Source: Streptomyces niphimycinicus (GTDB lineage Bacteria; Actinomycetota; Actinomycetes; Streptomycetales; Streptomycetaceae). From it: 39,617 nt of DNA. Positions 25,143 through 33,704 of this stretch are shown one piece after another (within the stretch, counting starts at the first letter, position 1; every line of letters starts with the position of its first letter). The position numbers were made by a program, and so were the translations under genes. Location: assembly GCF_018883605.1 (NCBI RefSeq), contig NZ_JAHLEM010000061.1, forward strand, positions 1 to 39,617, read 5' to 3'. The notes under the pieces were generated by a model that ran no database searches, was not told the origin of the DNA, and saw only the letters and a program-made list of their open reading frames with translations.

Positions 25143-27133
25143 GCCGTCCCGGCGCGCAGCGGCCGGTCGGCGCACGGCCGGGACCACCACACCCCCTCGC
25201 CGTGCGTCAGCCGGGGCAGCACACGCTCGAAACCGTGCACCCGGCGGGCCGGGATCTCGCCCCGGAGCAGCCACCCCGTGGCACCGTCCACGCTCTCGCC
25301 GATATCCGCCTCGGCGGCGGCGAGCTGGGCGGTGACCGCGGCGAGCGTCTCGGGCGGGAGTTCCAGCTCGAAGGCGTGGTACGGCTCGTACACCCGCCAC
25401 CCCGCCCGCTCCAGGGCCTCATCGAGCACCACGGGGGTGACATCGCGGAAGTCGGCCGCGGTGCTCACTGGGCCGACGAACCCGGAGCGGACGAGCACGA
25501 CCCGGCAGTCCGTCACCGAGCGCCCCCGGGGGCCGTGGAACAGCGTGTCGTACACGGTCTCCTCGATCGCGGTGTGGAACGCGCGGGGCAGCGCGCCCAG
25601 TTCGGTCTCGTAGCCGAAGACCACCCCGGCACCGCGCGCGGTGGGCTCGACGCGCAGCCCGACGGTCGCCCATGGCCCGGTGTGGCCGGAACGGGCGATC
25701 TCACGACCGGCCTCGCCGATCCCCGAGGGGCGTTCGACGAGCACGGGACGGCTCGGTTCGAACTCCGCCTCGACGCCGTAGTCCTGGACCAGCGTGGCCG
25801 CGATGATCTCCTTCTGCACCTCGCCGTACAGCAGCACCGAGGTGGCCCCGCCCGGCATCGCCCGCGCGTGGATCAGCGGATCCTGGTCGGCCAGGTCGAG
25901 CAGCGCGGTGTGCAGCCGGGACGCGGCGGCGGCGCCGGGCTCGCGGGCGTGGACGAGGGTCTGGAGGGTGGGCGCGGCGAAGTGCGGCCGGTCCGACGGG
26001 TCGTCGCGGACGGGCCCGAGCCGGTCGCCGACCCGGACCCCGGGCAGCCCCTTGATCCGCGCGATGTTCCCGGCGGTCAGCGGCCCCCGCGCGGCCCCCG
26101 CCGCGCCGACGACCTCCAGCGCGGTGATCTGCCCGGTGTGCTCGGTAAGGGCGCCACCGGGCTCGCGGCGGTGCAGCGTCACCCGCTGCCGCAAGGCCAC
26201 CTCACCGGAGAACAGCCGCAGATACGCCGTACGGCCGCCCCGGCCGCTCCGTGTGCCCCGGCCACCCCGTGTGCCGCTGCCGCCGGACCGGCCGCCTACG
26301 CCGGATCGGCCGCCCGCACCGCGCTCCACGGCGAAGACCGTGCCCCGCGGCTCGGCCCCGCCCGGCGCGGGCGGCACCAGTCGCGCCACCCCCTCGACCA
26401 GCGCCCCGACGCCCTGACCGCTGAGCGCCGAGCTGAAGAAGACCGGATGCACCAGCCCCTCCGCCGTACGGGCCGCCAGTGTGGCCCACACCTCCCCGGC
26501 CGAGGGGAGCGGGCCGTCCACGACCCGCGCGAGCATCGCGTCATCCATCTCGGCCAGCAGCTCGGCCGCCTCGGTGCGCATCCCCGGATCGTCGAGGGAG
26601 CGCGGCCGGACGTGCGCGTTCCGCGTGCCCAGCTCCCGTACCGCCGTCAGGGGGAGGAGATGCGGTGCCAGGGTGCGCCGGATGTCGGCGAGCAGCCCCG
26701 CGTCGCGGGCGCCCGCACGGTCGATCTTGTTGATGAAGAGCAGCACCGGAAGCCGCAGTCGCCGCAGCGTCTTCATCAGCACCCGGGTCTGCGCCTGGAC
26801 GCCCTCGACGGCGGACAGTACGAGCACCGCGCCGTCGAGCACGCCGAGGGCGCGTTCGACCTCGGCGATGAAGTCGGAGTGGCCAGGGGTGTCGATCAGG
26901 TTGAGCTGGGTGTCCCCGGCGGTGAGGGACGCGACCGCGGTCCGTACGGTGATACCGCGCTGCCGCTCGATCTCGCCGGTGTCGGTCTGGGTGTCCCCGG
27001 CGTCGACGCTGCCGAGCCGGTCGATCACCCCGGCGTCGTAGAGCAGCCGCTCGGTGAGGCTGGTCTTACCGGCGTCGACATGGGCGAGCACGCCGATGTT
27101 GAGGGTCTGTGAGACCCGTGGAGAGCTGGGCAT
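25124..27133 (-). CDS. TetM/OtrA-type ribosomal protection GTPase (EF-G paralogue)
   Basis: 669-residue translational GTPase of the tetracycline ribosomal protection family, about the length of OtrA and TetM. GTPase motifs are complete: AHVDAGKTSL at 17-26, RQRGITV switch region, DTPGHSDF, and NKIDRAGA. Domains II-V follow. A Gly/Arg/Ser-rich insert of about 35 residues sits in domain II (between VFAVERGAGG and TAYLRLF), which is unusual. Proteins of this type bind the ribosome and remove tetracycline or rescue stalled complexes; many Streptomyces copies are housekeeping paralogues with uncertain resistance. ATG 27133 has only GAGGA 11 bases upstream and lies inside a leader ORF, suggesting coupled translation. 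Confidence 0.85.
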   Translation of the reverse strand: MPSSPRVSQTLNIGVLAHVDAGKTSLTERLLYDAGVIDRLGSVDAGDTQTDTGEIERQRGITVRTAVASLTAGDTQLNLIDTPGHSDFIAEVERALGVLDGAVLVLSAVEGVQAQTRVLMKTLRRLRLPVLLFINKIDRAGARDAGLLADIRRTLAPHLLPLTAVRELGTRNAHVRPRSLDDPGMRTEAAELLAEMDDAMLARVVDGPLPSAGEVWATLAARTAEGLVHPVFFSSALSGQGVGALVEGVARLVPPAPGGAEPRGTVFAVERGAGGRSGVGGRSGGSGTRGGRGTRSGRGGRTAYLRLFSGEVALRQRVTLHRREPGGALTEHTGQITALEVVGAAGAARGPLTAGNIARIKGLPGVRVGDRLGPVRDDPSDRPHFAAPTLQTLVHAREPGAAAASRLHTALLDLADQDPLIHARAMPGGATSVLLYGEVQKEIIAATLVQDYGVEAEFEPSRPVLVERPSGIGEAGREIARSGHTGPWATVGLRVEPTARGAGVVFGYETELGALPRAFHTAIEETVYDTLFHGPRGRSVTDCRVVLVRSGFVGPVSTAADFRDVTPVVLDEALERAGWRVYEPYHAFELELPPETLAAVTAQLAAAEADIGESVDGATGWLLRGEIPARRVHGFERVLPRLTHGEGVWWSRPCADRPLRAGTAREPHA

Positions 27134-27200
27134 GGATGCTGAAGTCCTCGAAGACGGTCGTCCGGTAGGGGCGCTGGGTCGTTCCGAGGAATCGGCGCAT
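27066..27200 (-). CDS. Candidate leader peptide overlapping the ribosomal protection gene
   Basis: ATG 27200 has an AGGAG six bases upstream, better than that of the GTPase gene. It opens a 44-codon frame beginning MRRFLGTTQRPYRTTVFEDF that passes over the GTPase start at 27133 in another frame and stops at 27066. Leader peptides that control tet(M)-type genes by attenuation or coupling are known in other bacteria, usually shorter. Whether this one is translated is not shown by the sequence alone. Confidence 0.4.
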   Translation of the reverse strand: MRRFLGTTQRPYRTTVFEDFSIHAQLSTGLTDPQHRRARPCRRR

Positions 27201-27346
27201 CTGTCGCTCCTGTGCTCCTGCTCGTAGCGGTGAGGTCCCGGACATCGTGGACATGGGGGCGGGCGGAGGCAACCGAATTACGGGCGCGTGAGGACTGGAC
27301 CAAACGTTCCCATCGATACTCATGAGCCGCTTGCGTAGCGTGGTTT

Positions 27347-27880
27347 GTGCAGCTTCGGTATCGCTTCCGCCTGTATCCGAGTGCTGGTCAGCGCGCGGCG
27401 CTGGCACGGGCGTTCGGGTGCGCGCGGGTGGTCTACAACGACGCGCTTCGGGCTCGGAAGACCGCCCGACAGCGCGGGCCGGTACTTCGCGAGCTTCGTC
27501 GTCGGGACTGGCCCCGAGGCGGCCCTGCCGAAGGCATCCCGCGAGGTGGGCATCGATCTCGGGCTCACGCACTTCGTGGTGCTCTCCAATGGGACGAAGG
27601 TCGACTCTCCGCGCTTTCTACGCCGTGCGGAGAAGCACCTGAAGAAGGCTCAGCGCGCCTTGTCCCGTAAGGAGAAGGGCAGCAGGAACCGGGACAGGGC
27701 CCGGCGGAAGGTGGCTCGCGTTCATGCGCGGGTTGCCGATGCGCGGCGCGAGTTCCACCACCAGTTCTCCACTCGGCTGATCCGCGAGAACCAAGCGGTC
27801 GCGGTGGAGGATCTGGCGGTGCAGGGTCTCGCCCGTACGCGTCTGGCCAAGTCGGTACGCGACGCTGGATGGTCGGCGTT
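27347..27880 (+). pseudogene. tnpB: tnpB pseudogene, 5' portion (interrupted by an integrated element)
   Basis: From GTG 27347 the N-terminal TnpB segment YRFRLYPSAGQRAALARAF is clear, followed by CARVVYNDALRARKTAR. Near 27480 the frame changes and about 130 codons expected for the WED/REC part are absent. The second frame carries GRYFASF, the RuvC-I motif GIDLGLTHF with its Asp, a helical region, and the RuvC-II motif VAVEDLAV with its Glu. The frame is then cut at 27879 by the element that ends at 33728. The 3' part is at 33728-33934. An internal deletion plus the insertion makes it non-functional as a guide-directed nuclease. Confidence 0.85.
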
Positions 27881-27903
27881 CGTCAACCACTGTTCATGCA
27901 GTC
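27860..27903. other. attL: attL of the integrated element
   Basis: Left junction. TnpB coding sequence runs to TTCGT (27879-27883) and then stops resembling TnpB. The attP arm TTCATgCAGTC is at 27893-27903, 13 bp from the central TT. The same TTCGT is present at the right junction (33728-33732). Confidence 0.8.
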
Positions 27904-28075
27904 TGAGCATGCCTGGTCAGAGCGGTCCACGCATTCGCGCAAAGCCAGATGCCCCGGCCGTTGTCTGCGGACCGGGGGCTCACGTGGATCGGCTCACCCG
28001 GCCTGTGGGCCCTGACCTGCCAGACGTCCGGCGGGCAGGGGAGACGCGTACTCCGTTTGGCCTACGCTGCTCTTC

Positions 28076-28735
28076 ATGATCCGAGCTGTGGTTTTCGATG
28101 TCGGCGAGTGCCTGGTGGACGAGACCCGTGAGTACGGCACGTGGGCGGATTGGTTGGGGGTGCCCCGGCACACGTTCGCGGCGATGTTCGGGGCTGTGAT
28201 CGCCCAGGGTCGGGACTACCGCGAAACCTTCCAGGTCTTCCGCCCCGGATTCGATCTGTACGAAGAGCGGGAGAAGCGGGCCCAGGCGGGCCAGCCCGAG
28301 CACTTCGACGACAGCGACCTGTATCCGGATGTCCGTCCGACGTTGGCGGCGCTGCGGGGTGCCGGGTTGTGGGTGGGCATCGCGGGCAACCAGACCGTAC
28401 GCGCTGGGGGCATACTGCGCTCTCTCGACCTCCCGGCCGATTTCATCGCCACGTCCGATGACTGGGGCGTGTCCAAGCCTGATCCGGCGTTCTTCTCCCA
28501 TGTGGCGGACGCGGCCCCCTGCGGGGCTGAGGAGATCCTTTACGTGGGTGACCGGATGGACAACGACATCCGCCCGGCGGACAAGGTCGGCATGAAGACC
28601 GCGTTGATCCGGCGCGGGCCGTGGGCCACGATCCAGTGGGATGATCCGGACGCTGCCGCGATTCCGACCTTCCGCGTCCACAGTCTCGCCGAGTTGCCGG
28701 AGCTGGTTGCCGGGCTCAGCGCTGAAGAGCGCTGA
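28076..28735 (+). CDS. HAD-superfamily hydrolase (element cargo)
   Basis: 219 residues with a Rossmann-like HAD core. Motif I is FDVGECLV with Asp8; the usual second Asp is Gly10, so a typical phosphatase acid/base is missing. Motif II lies in GIAGNQT, motif III Lys in SKPDPAFF, and motif IV in YVGDRMDND. A helical cap is between residues 15 and 75. Without the second Asp, a phosphatase role is doubtful; dehalogenase-like or non-catalytic action is possible. A TACGCT -10-like box ends seven bases before the ATG, so the mRNA may be leaderless. It is convergent with the XRE gene, with stop ends overlapping by 20 bp. Its function for the element is unknown. Confidence 0.85.
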   Translation: MIRAVVFDVGECLVDETREYGTWADWLGVPRHTFAAMFGAVIAQGRDYRETFQVFRPGFDLYEEREKRAQAGQPEHFDDSDLYPDVRPTLAALRGAGLWVGIAGNQTVRAGGILRSLDLPADFIATSDDWGVSKPDPAFFSHVADAAPCGAEEILYVGDRMDNDIRPADKVGMKTALIRRGPWATIQWDDPDAAAIPTFRVHSLAELPELVAGLSAEER

Positions 28736-29999
28736 CAGTCGTTCCCCATCCGTACATTCGATCATCGAGAGCGCGGACCCACGATTCGTCTCGCCAGGCA
28801 TGCAGCCGCTTGCGGACGTCGCGAATCCGCTCCATGCCGACGGCGTACCAGGTGGTGCTCAGTTGATCGAGTGCTTCATTGGCCCATCGGCAGGCTTCTT
28901 CCGGCTTGCCTGCGGCGGCCTCCACGGCGGCCAGGTCGCCGAGGATGATCGTCCGCTGTTTGCCATCGCTGGCGGGCAGGTTGTCGAGCACGTCCAGCAG
29001 CGTGGCACGGGCCTGGGCCGTGTGCCCGGCGATCAACTGCGTGTTGCCTTTGAAGGCGGCGAGGCGGACGGGGGTGAACCAGTCCATCCACATCGGGCAC
29101 GGCTCGTCCGTATCGCCTTCGGCTAGTACGTCTTCGGCGTGGGCGATCAGGCGCAGCGCAGTACGGGTGTCGCTGCACCGTGTCATGCATTCGGCCTCGA
29201 CGGCGTCGAGCCAGGCAAGCATCATCGCGGGGGCGTTGCCCCTGCGGGCGTACGCACGGGCGGCGGACATCCGCTCTTCGGCGTCTTCCCTCTGGCCTGC
29301 CCAGCCTGGGATGAACGCGGTATGAGCCAGGATCGCCGCTCCGAGTAGCGCGTCGTCGGCTTCCCCGGCGGCCTGGAGGCCACGCACAAACGCGTTTCCT
29401 GCGGCCTGGGGCTGCTGGAGATCGAAGAAGTCGATACGCCCGGCCAGTAGATAGGACTCGGCGAGGGCGGCGGCAAGGGTGGTGCGGCAGCGGCCGGTTG
29501 TCTCGCCCATGAGTGCTGTGCCAAGACGGGTGTGTTCCACCACGCTGGCGTGGAGTTGGGAGGGCTGCACAGACCAGTACAAGCGTCGGTGAGCGTTGGT
29601 GATCGCGGCGAAATCGGTTCCTGCGGTGGCGGGTTGCGTGGCAGCGCTCGCGATGGGAAGTGGCCCGGGGGCGGGGCCGATCGCGGGAGCGCCTGACGCC
29701 GTGACGGGCCGTCGACTGCCGCCCTCCGGTGCCGAACCAGCCCTGCCCCACGGTGCGGTGAAGCCCAGTTCCTCGATGGGCTGGCCCAGTAGGTGCGTCA
29801 GTACACGCTGCACATCAGGTTGCGGCCATGGCGGATTCGCCGACTCCCAGCGGCGGACCTGGCGCACGCTGATCTGCAACGACCGTATGCCGAGCTGGGG
29901 GGCGGTGTTACGGATCGCCTCTGCGAACGCTTCCTGAGAGGCGTATCCCGCTGCCTGCCGGGCGGCCTTCAGCCGCGCGTTTCCTACTGGCCTGGGCAT
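28716..29999 (-). CDS. XRE-family regulator with TPR-like C-terminal domain (element cargo)
   Basis: 427 residues. An N-terminal helix-turn-helix spans about residues 8-75 (ARLKAARQAAGYASQEAFAE, then ISVRQVRRWESANPPWP). A linker follows, then a long helical domain from about 150 with TPR-like pairs such as AAALAESYLLAGRIDFF and ARAYARRGNAPAMMLAWLD. This layout is common in Streptomyces signal-responsive regulators that bind a peptide or small ligand. ATG 29999 has GAGGAAG six bases before it. It is divergent from the small ORF cluster at 30319-30982, which it probably controls. No autoregulatory site was proved. Confidence 0.82.
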   Translation of the reverse strand: MPRPVGNARLKAARQAAGYASQEAFAEAIRNTAPQLGIRSLQISVRQVRRWESANPPWPQPDVQRVLTHLLGQPIEELGFTAPWGRAGSAPEGGSRRPVTASGAPAIGPAPGPLPIASAATQPATAGTDFAAITNAHRRLYWSVQPSQLHASVVEHTRLGTALMGETTGRCRTTLAAALAESYLLAGRIDFFDLQQPQAAGNAFVRGLQAAGEADDALLGAAILAHTAFIPGWAGQREDAEERMSAARAYARRGNAPAMMLAWLDAVEAECMTRCSDTRTALRLIAHAEDVLAEGDTDEPCPMWMDWFTPVRLAAFKGNTQLIAGHTAQARATLLDVLDNLPASDGKQRTIILGDLAAVEAAAGKPEEACRWANEALDQLSTTWYAVGMERIRDVRKRLHAWRDESWVRALDDRMYGWGTTVSALQR

Positions 30000-30318
30000 T
30001 GGACTTCCTCACAGCTTCAGACGGGAATGGTCAGCTCAGCCCACCGTAGCCACGGAAGGCCGGTTTGGGGACCCTTACCACCACAGCCTCCCCGTTAAGA
30101 CCTCAGGAAGTCCTCTAGCCGTCCCCTAAGCGGCCTTTTATGGGACGTCCTGTACCTCCAGTATTTCCAAGGTGGGAGTTGCTGTCTCCGGGACAGGCTG
30201 ACAGCTCCTGCCCTCACGCCTTCTGTGGCTTGGCGGCTGTGAGGCGGACTCGTGTCCCTGACTGTCCCGAAGAGAAGACCCCGGCGGCGCGGGTGGCGCC
30301 CCAGAGCGTGGCCAACCT
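30000..30318. promoter_or_regulatory. Divergent promoter region between the XRE gene and the small-ORF cluster
   Basis: About 320 bp without a convincing gene, markedly less G+C-rich than the chromosome around the element. Two short related strings, GGGGACCCTTACC at about 30067 and GTCCCCTAAGC at about 30122, could be regulator sites. No clear promoter pair was fixed. Confidence 0.35.
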
Positions 30319-30396
30319 GTGGCGCATGAGCGTCGGAGGGACGTGCCTCGGGTGGAGTTGCTGTGCGCTCCGCACGGGATGGTGGTGGTCAGGTGA
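30319..30396 (+). CDS. Possible micro-ORF ahead of the 30393 gene
   Basis: A 25-codon frame from GTG 30319 (or a shorter one from GTG 30343) ends VPRVELLCAPHGMVVVR-stop. Its TGA overlaps the next gene's GTG as GTGA, the spacing seen for translationally coupled genes in this cluster. No family is recognised, and the start site is uncertain. Confidence 0.3.
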   Translation: MAHERRRDVPRVELLCAPHGMVVVR

Positions 30397-30725
30397 GCAC
30401 ACAACCGCGCTTGCTGCCGTGGCCCGGCCCTGCGGGGCAGCGGTGCTATCTGGTCTCGGATGCGGACAGTGAGGGCTACCTGTCGAAGCTGGCTGACGAG
30501 ATGGAAGCGGTTCAGCTTCAGATGGGCACGGAACTCATCGGCCATGCCCACCTGATGCTCGGCGACCGGAAAACGGACGCCCGAGAGCTCCGCTACCTCT
30601 CCAACCGCTTGATCGAAGCCCTGCAAGACGCGCTCCGGATCGCGGAGAGTCGCGGCGGGCGTCTGCCCGTGCCCGACGAAGCCGAGAGCTACGGACCGGC
30701 TCAGACAGAGGAGGGGGCGCAATGA
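30393..30725 (+). CDS. Small protein of unknown function (element)
   Basis: 110 residues from GTG 30393. The start is chosen from the GTGA overlap with the preceding micro-ORF; the frame is open a few codons further upstream. The sequence is helical and charged: SEGYLSKLADEMEAVQLQMG, then ELIGHAHLMLGDRKTDAREL and RYLSNRLIEALQDALRIAES, a pattern that could form a helical bundle. No membrane segment, signal or known motif. It overlaps the next gene by ATGA and probably forms one transcript with it, divergent from the XRE regulator. Confidence 0.7.
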   Translation: MSTQPRLLPWPGPAGQRCYLVSDADSEGYLSKLADEMEAVQLQMGTELIGHAHLMLGDRKTDARELRYLSNRLIEALQDALRIAESRGGRLPVPDEAESYGPAQTEEGAQ

Positions 30726-30982
30726 GTGAAGCGTCAGGAGGCTGGCAGGTCGGTCCGGCACCGGGGCGTGGCCTACGTCTCAGGAAAGACGGTCTGCTTG
30801 AACTGCCGCTTCACGTGCTCCGCCCCGGTCGCGCGTCCCTGGCATCGCTGGTGCTGACGGTGGCGGAAGCGGAGCAACTGCACGCCGCCTTGTGCTACGC
30901 GCTCGGCAGTGAGCCCGCGCCCGAAGACGCGCCGGAGTGCCGTAAGCCGGTCCGTTACCCAGGTGGCCGACAGAAGTACTGA
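30722..30982 (+). CDS. Small protein of unknown function (element)
   Basis: 86 residues, its ATG overlapping the stop of the previous gene (ATGA). It contains LRKDGLLELPLHVLRPG followed by LASLVLTVAEAEQLHAALCY, an alpha/beta look without a family I recognise. It is translationally coupled to the 30393 gene, which suggests the two products act together. Confidence 0.7.
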   Translation: MSEASGGWQVGPAPGRGLRLRKDGLLELPLHVLRPGRASLASLVLTVAEAEQLHAALCYALGSEPAPEDAPECRKPVRYPGGRQKY

Positions 30983-31183
30983 GGCCGGTCCGTACGGAAT
31001 CACGCGCAACAACTGAAGAAGCAATACCGCACCACCCCTCTCGCCTCGACAGCTTCCGGGGTGGTCCGGCTGGGGCTCAATGGCGAACCCGGTGCCGATG
31101 GTACCGGGGTCGTCGTCGTGCTCTCACTCGACGTTCCCGGTGAACCATTTGTCAGTTGGTTTGAATGAAAGGGGAGTTGGCCG

Positions 31184-31474
31184 ATGTACGGCCCTGGGAA
31201 CGACGGGTTCGACGGTGAGGCGGTAGACCTGGAGGCGGGGATATGGGTGCGCGGAGTGGACTACCTGAGCGGCTGGCGGGACGCGCGCGAGGCCGCAACC
31301 GAGTTGGGTGACGCGCTGAGGCTCGTGGGTGTGGACTCGGCAGGGTTGCGGCTGCGTGCCGCTTCGGGCGCGGACGGGGCCGGGGTGGTGCGGCTTGAGC
31401 TGTCGGCGGGGTCGGCGCGTGAGGTGGCGATGCTGGCGCGGGTGACGGCTGCCCGGTGGGGCAGGGCGAGTTGA
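31184..31474 (+). CDS. Small hypothetical protein (element)
   Basis: 96 residues, ATG 31184 with AAGGGGAG ten to twelve bases upstream. It begins MYGPGNDGFDGEAVDLEAG and contains GWRDAREAATELGDALRLVG. The rest alternates strand- and helix-like stretches. No known motif, membrane segment or signal is visible. It lies directly before the structured non-coding region. Confidence 0.6.
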   Translation: MYGPGNDGFDGEAVDLEAGIWVRGVDYLSGWRDAREAATELGDALRLVGVDSAGLRLRAASGADGAGVVRLELSAGSAREVAMLARVTAARWGRAS

Positions 31475-31540
31475 TCGGGGTGGCCGGTGACGGGCCTGCG
31501 TCGGGGGATCGGTGCGCTGTGGGCACGCCGCCGGCCGTAG

Positions 31541-31693
31541 CGGCTTTTGGGCGGGAGCTGCCACGGGGCGAGAGAACAGGGGGCCTTACGCTGGCCCGGC
31601 GAATCGGGCGGGTCTGTGATCCTGCGTGCGTTTGCGACCGATGGGCCCCCTGTTCTTGGAGGCTCGCCCCGTGGTGGCTGCCTAAAAGCCGCG
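31541..31693. repeat. Large interrupted inverted repeat in the element
   Basis: The left side (31541-31585) has GCGGCTTTT, CCACGGGGCGAG and AACAGGGGGCC. The right side (31642-31693) carries their complements in reverse order, with unpaired bulges between blocks and a central loop of about 55 bases. Only blocks pair, yet together they make a stem of about 40 bp. No protein-coding explanation is visible. Confidence 0.8.
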
Positions 31694-31709
31694 TAGGCCG
31701 TCGGCCCCC

Positions 31710-31774
31710 GGCCACAACGCCCCCGCCCCGGACGGTGGTCGGCTCCTCGGTGAGTGATCGCGGGGGCGCTGGCC
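31710..31774. repeat. Second inverted repeat in the element
   Basis: GGCCACAACGCCCCCGC at 31710-31726 pairs with GCGGGGGCGCTGGCC at 31760-31774, apart from two bulged or mismatched bases. It begins 17 bp after the first large inverted repeat. Confidence 0.7.
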
Positions 31775-31844
31775 AGTGTGGGCGGTGGGCGTCCGACGGG
31801 ACCGGCGGCCACGCCGCAGCCCGGCGGGGCGGCCGGACCGCCCG

Positions 31845-31861
31845 GCGCGCCGAAGGCGCGC
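31845..31861. terminator. Short hairpin GCGCGCCgaaGGCGCGC
   Basis: A perfect 7-bp stem with a GAA loop. It could end a transcript of the structured region. It lies about 400 bp beyond the integrase stop on the other strand. Confidence 0.5.
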
Positions 31862-32261
31862 CCTTGAGTAAGTGAAGACAAGTTTCGACACCTCGCCCGT
31901 GCGCCGGTCTGCCCGGTGGTCGGCTGACGGTCGGCGGCGGCTCGGTGCGCTGCGTGAGGGCGCTTGGGCGGGACGCTGGCCGGGCCGAGTGATTGTCAGT
32001 GCCCGGCGACAACATATGAGTACGAGTGACAAGTGAGCATCTGTGCGAGATGCGCGACGAGTTCGAAAGGGAGTGACGGCTATGGCCTGCCGCGATCCCC
32101 CATCCCCGTGCATACCTTCGGAGGCATATCCTGCGCGCTCAGCGCCCTGACCATGACCAGCGATCACGAGCCATACGACGGCAAGCGGCGAATTTCCCCA
32201 CGCGGATCGGACCGAAGAGCGCGGCGCGGCTTGCCCGGCTCCTCGGCCCGCCCGTCGAACG
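31862..32261. other. Stretch without recognised gene, downstream of the integrase
   Basis: About 400 bp on the 3' side of the integrase gene. Frames are open, but none looks like a protein family. Confidence 0.5.
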
Positions 32262-33699
32262 TTAATCCAGCGGGTTGGGCTCGATCTCGATCCGGTCGAA
32301 GTCCAGCCCCCGCCCCCGTTTCTCGGTGGGGTGGATGATCACAGCGGCGAACAGGAACCGGAAGATAGCATTCATCCGGTCGTAGTCCTCCGCCTTCTCC
32401 AGCTCCCGCCACGATGTGCGCGCATGCGGCCCGGCGATGCCTTCCAGTACGGCAACGGGCCGCTGCACGGTCCTGCGCTGACGCTCCTTGATGCGGTCCT
32501 CGATGGTGCGGCGCATGGCCCGGTACTCCGGTGTGGGAATCTCCTTGGCGAGCCACATTTCATTGAGCTCCGCGAGCTGGGCGGCGTCGTCGTCATCGGC
32601 TTCCACATCGCTTGGCGGCCGGGTTGTGGTGGCGGGCTGGTGGCCGGTGATGTCGAGCTTTTCCGGCGCTTCGAGTGCCACGTCCCGGGCGAAGTCTTCC
32701 AGCGGTTCGGCGGTGATCGCGCGTTTGCACTGCTGGTCGCCGTTGAGGGCGGCGCGGGTGCACCGGTAGATGGGCTTGGTCTTGTTGCTGCTGCCGGACA
32801 TGCGCATGCCGCAGGTGCACATGACCACGCCGCGCAGCAGATAGTAGCGGTGAGTGCGCGTGCTCTTCCCGCTGTGCGCGGCCCGGTATGTGCGCAGATG
32901 CTGCACCTCCTCCCACTGGCCCACGTCGATGACCGGCGTCCAGTTGCCCATGCCGATGCGCTGCCCCTGGTGCGTCCGGATGCCCGCCACGTAGGGCATG
33001 GACAGCAGATTGCGGACCTTGTTGCCCTGCCACTGCGCGCCCTCGGCAGTGGTGAGCTGGCGTGCGTGCAGGTCCCTGGCTATGGAGCTCGCTGATTCCC
33101 CGTCCAGGAAGCGGCGGAAGACTTCCCGGATCACCTCGGCCTCCTCCTCCACGATGGTGCGCCCGTCCTTGGCGTAGCCGTACCGGCGCCCACCGTGCGG
33201 CTCACCCGCGCGGGCCCGGTCCTCCAGCGCCGATTTCGTGCGGCGTGAGGTGTCGTCGGATGACCGGCAGGCGTGGGCTACTTCGATGCGCAGGATGAAC
33301 CGGTCATCGGGGTCGGAGAGGTCCTTGCGGTTGGCCTGGCCGTGCAGGATGACGTGACGGTCGTCGGCGATGGTCAGGAGTTCTTCGAGGTCGGTCCTTG
33401 GGTTGCCGCATGAGCCGGTCGGGGTGGTAGACGATCACGTGCCGGTAGGCGCCTTCGGCCATCCGAGTCAGCAAGGCGTCCCAGCCGGGCCGCTTGCGGT
33501 CGCGCTTCCACGCCGAGCGGTTGTTATCGACGAACACATCGGCAACGTGCGCGCCGAGCCTCTCGGCTATCTCACGGCAGATCCGCTCTTGGCGGTCAAC
33601 GCCGGTCTGGTCGTCGTCGCCTGCCTGCGAGATGCGGCAGTAGACCGCCGCTTCGTTGCGAACTGCCTTGTGGTGCTGCGTTGTTGTCGATCGCGTCAT
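32262..33699 (-). pseudogene. int: Large serine integrase, frameshifted
   Basis: ATG 33699 starts an N-terminal resolvase domain with the catalytic serine in VYCRIS (residue 22) and then VDRQERICREIAERLG, DVFVDNNRSAWKRD and HVIVYHPDRLMRQP. At 33389-33396 a tandem GGTC duplication (GACC on the coding strand) shifts the frame. Without it the frame reads on through DLEELLTIADDRHVI, a recombinase domain, a zinc ribbon (CTCG and YRC), a coiled coil and the end at 32262, for about 477 residues. The gene begins six bases from the attP arm, as is usual. Either the integrase is inactivated or the duplication is a sequencing error. Confidence 0.85.
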
Positions 33700-33704
33700 G
33701 CTTG

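Noticed and set aside
31456..31875. 139-codon plus-strand ORF
   Set aside because: It lies across the large inverted repeats, has odd composition and no family-like segment. A structured non-coding explanation fits better.
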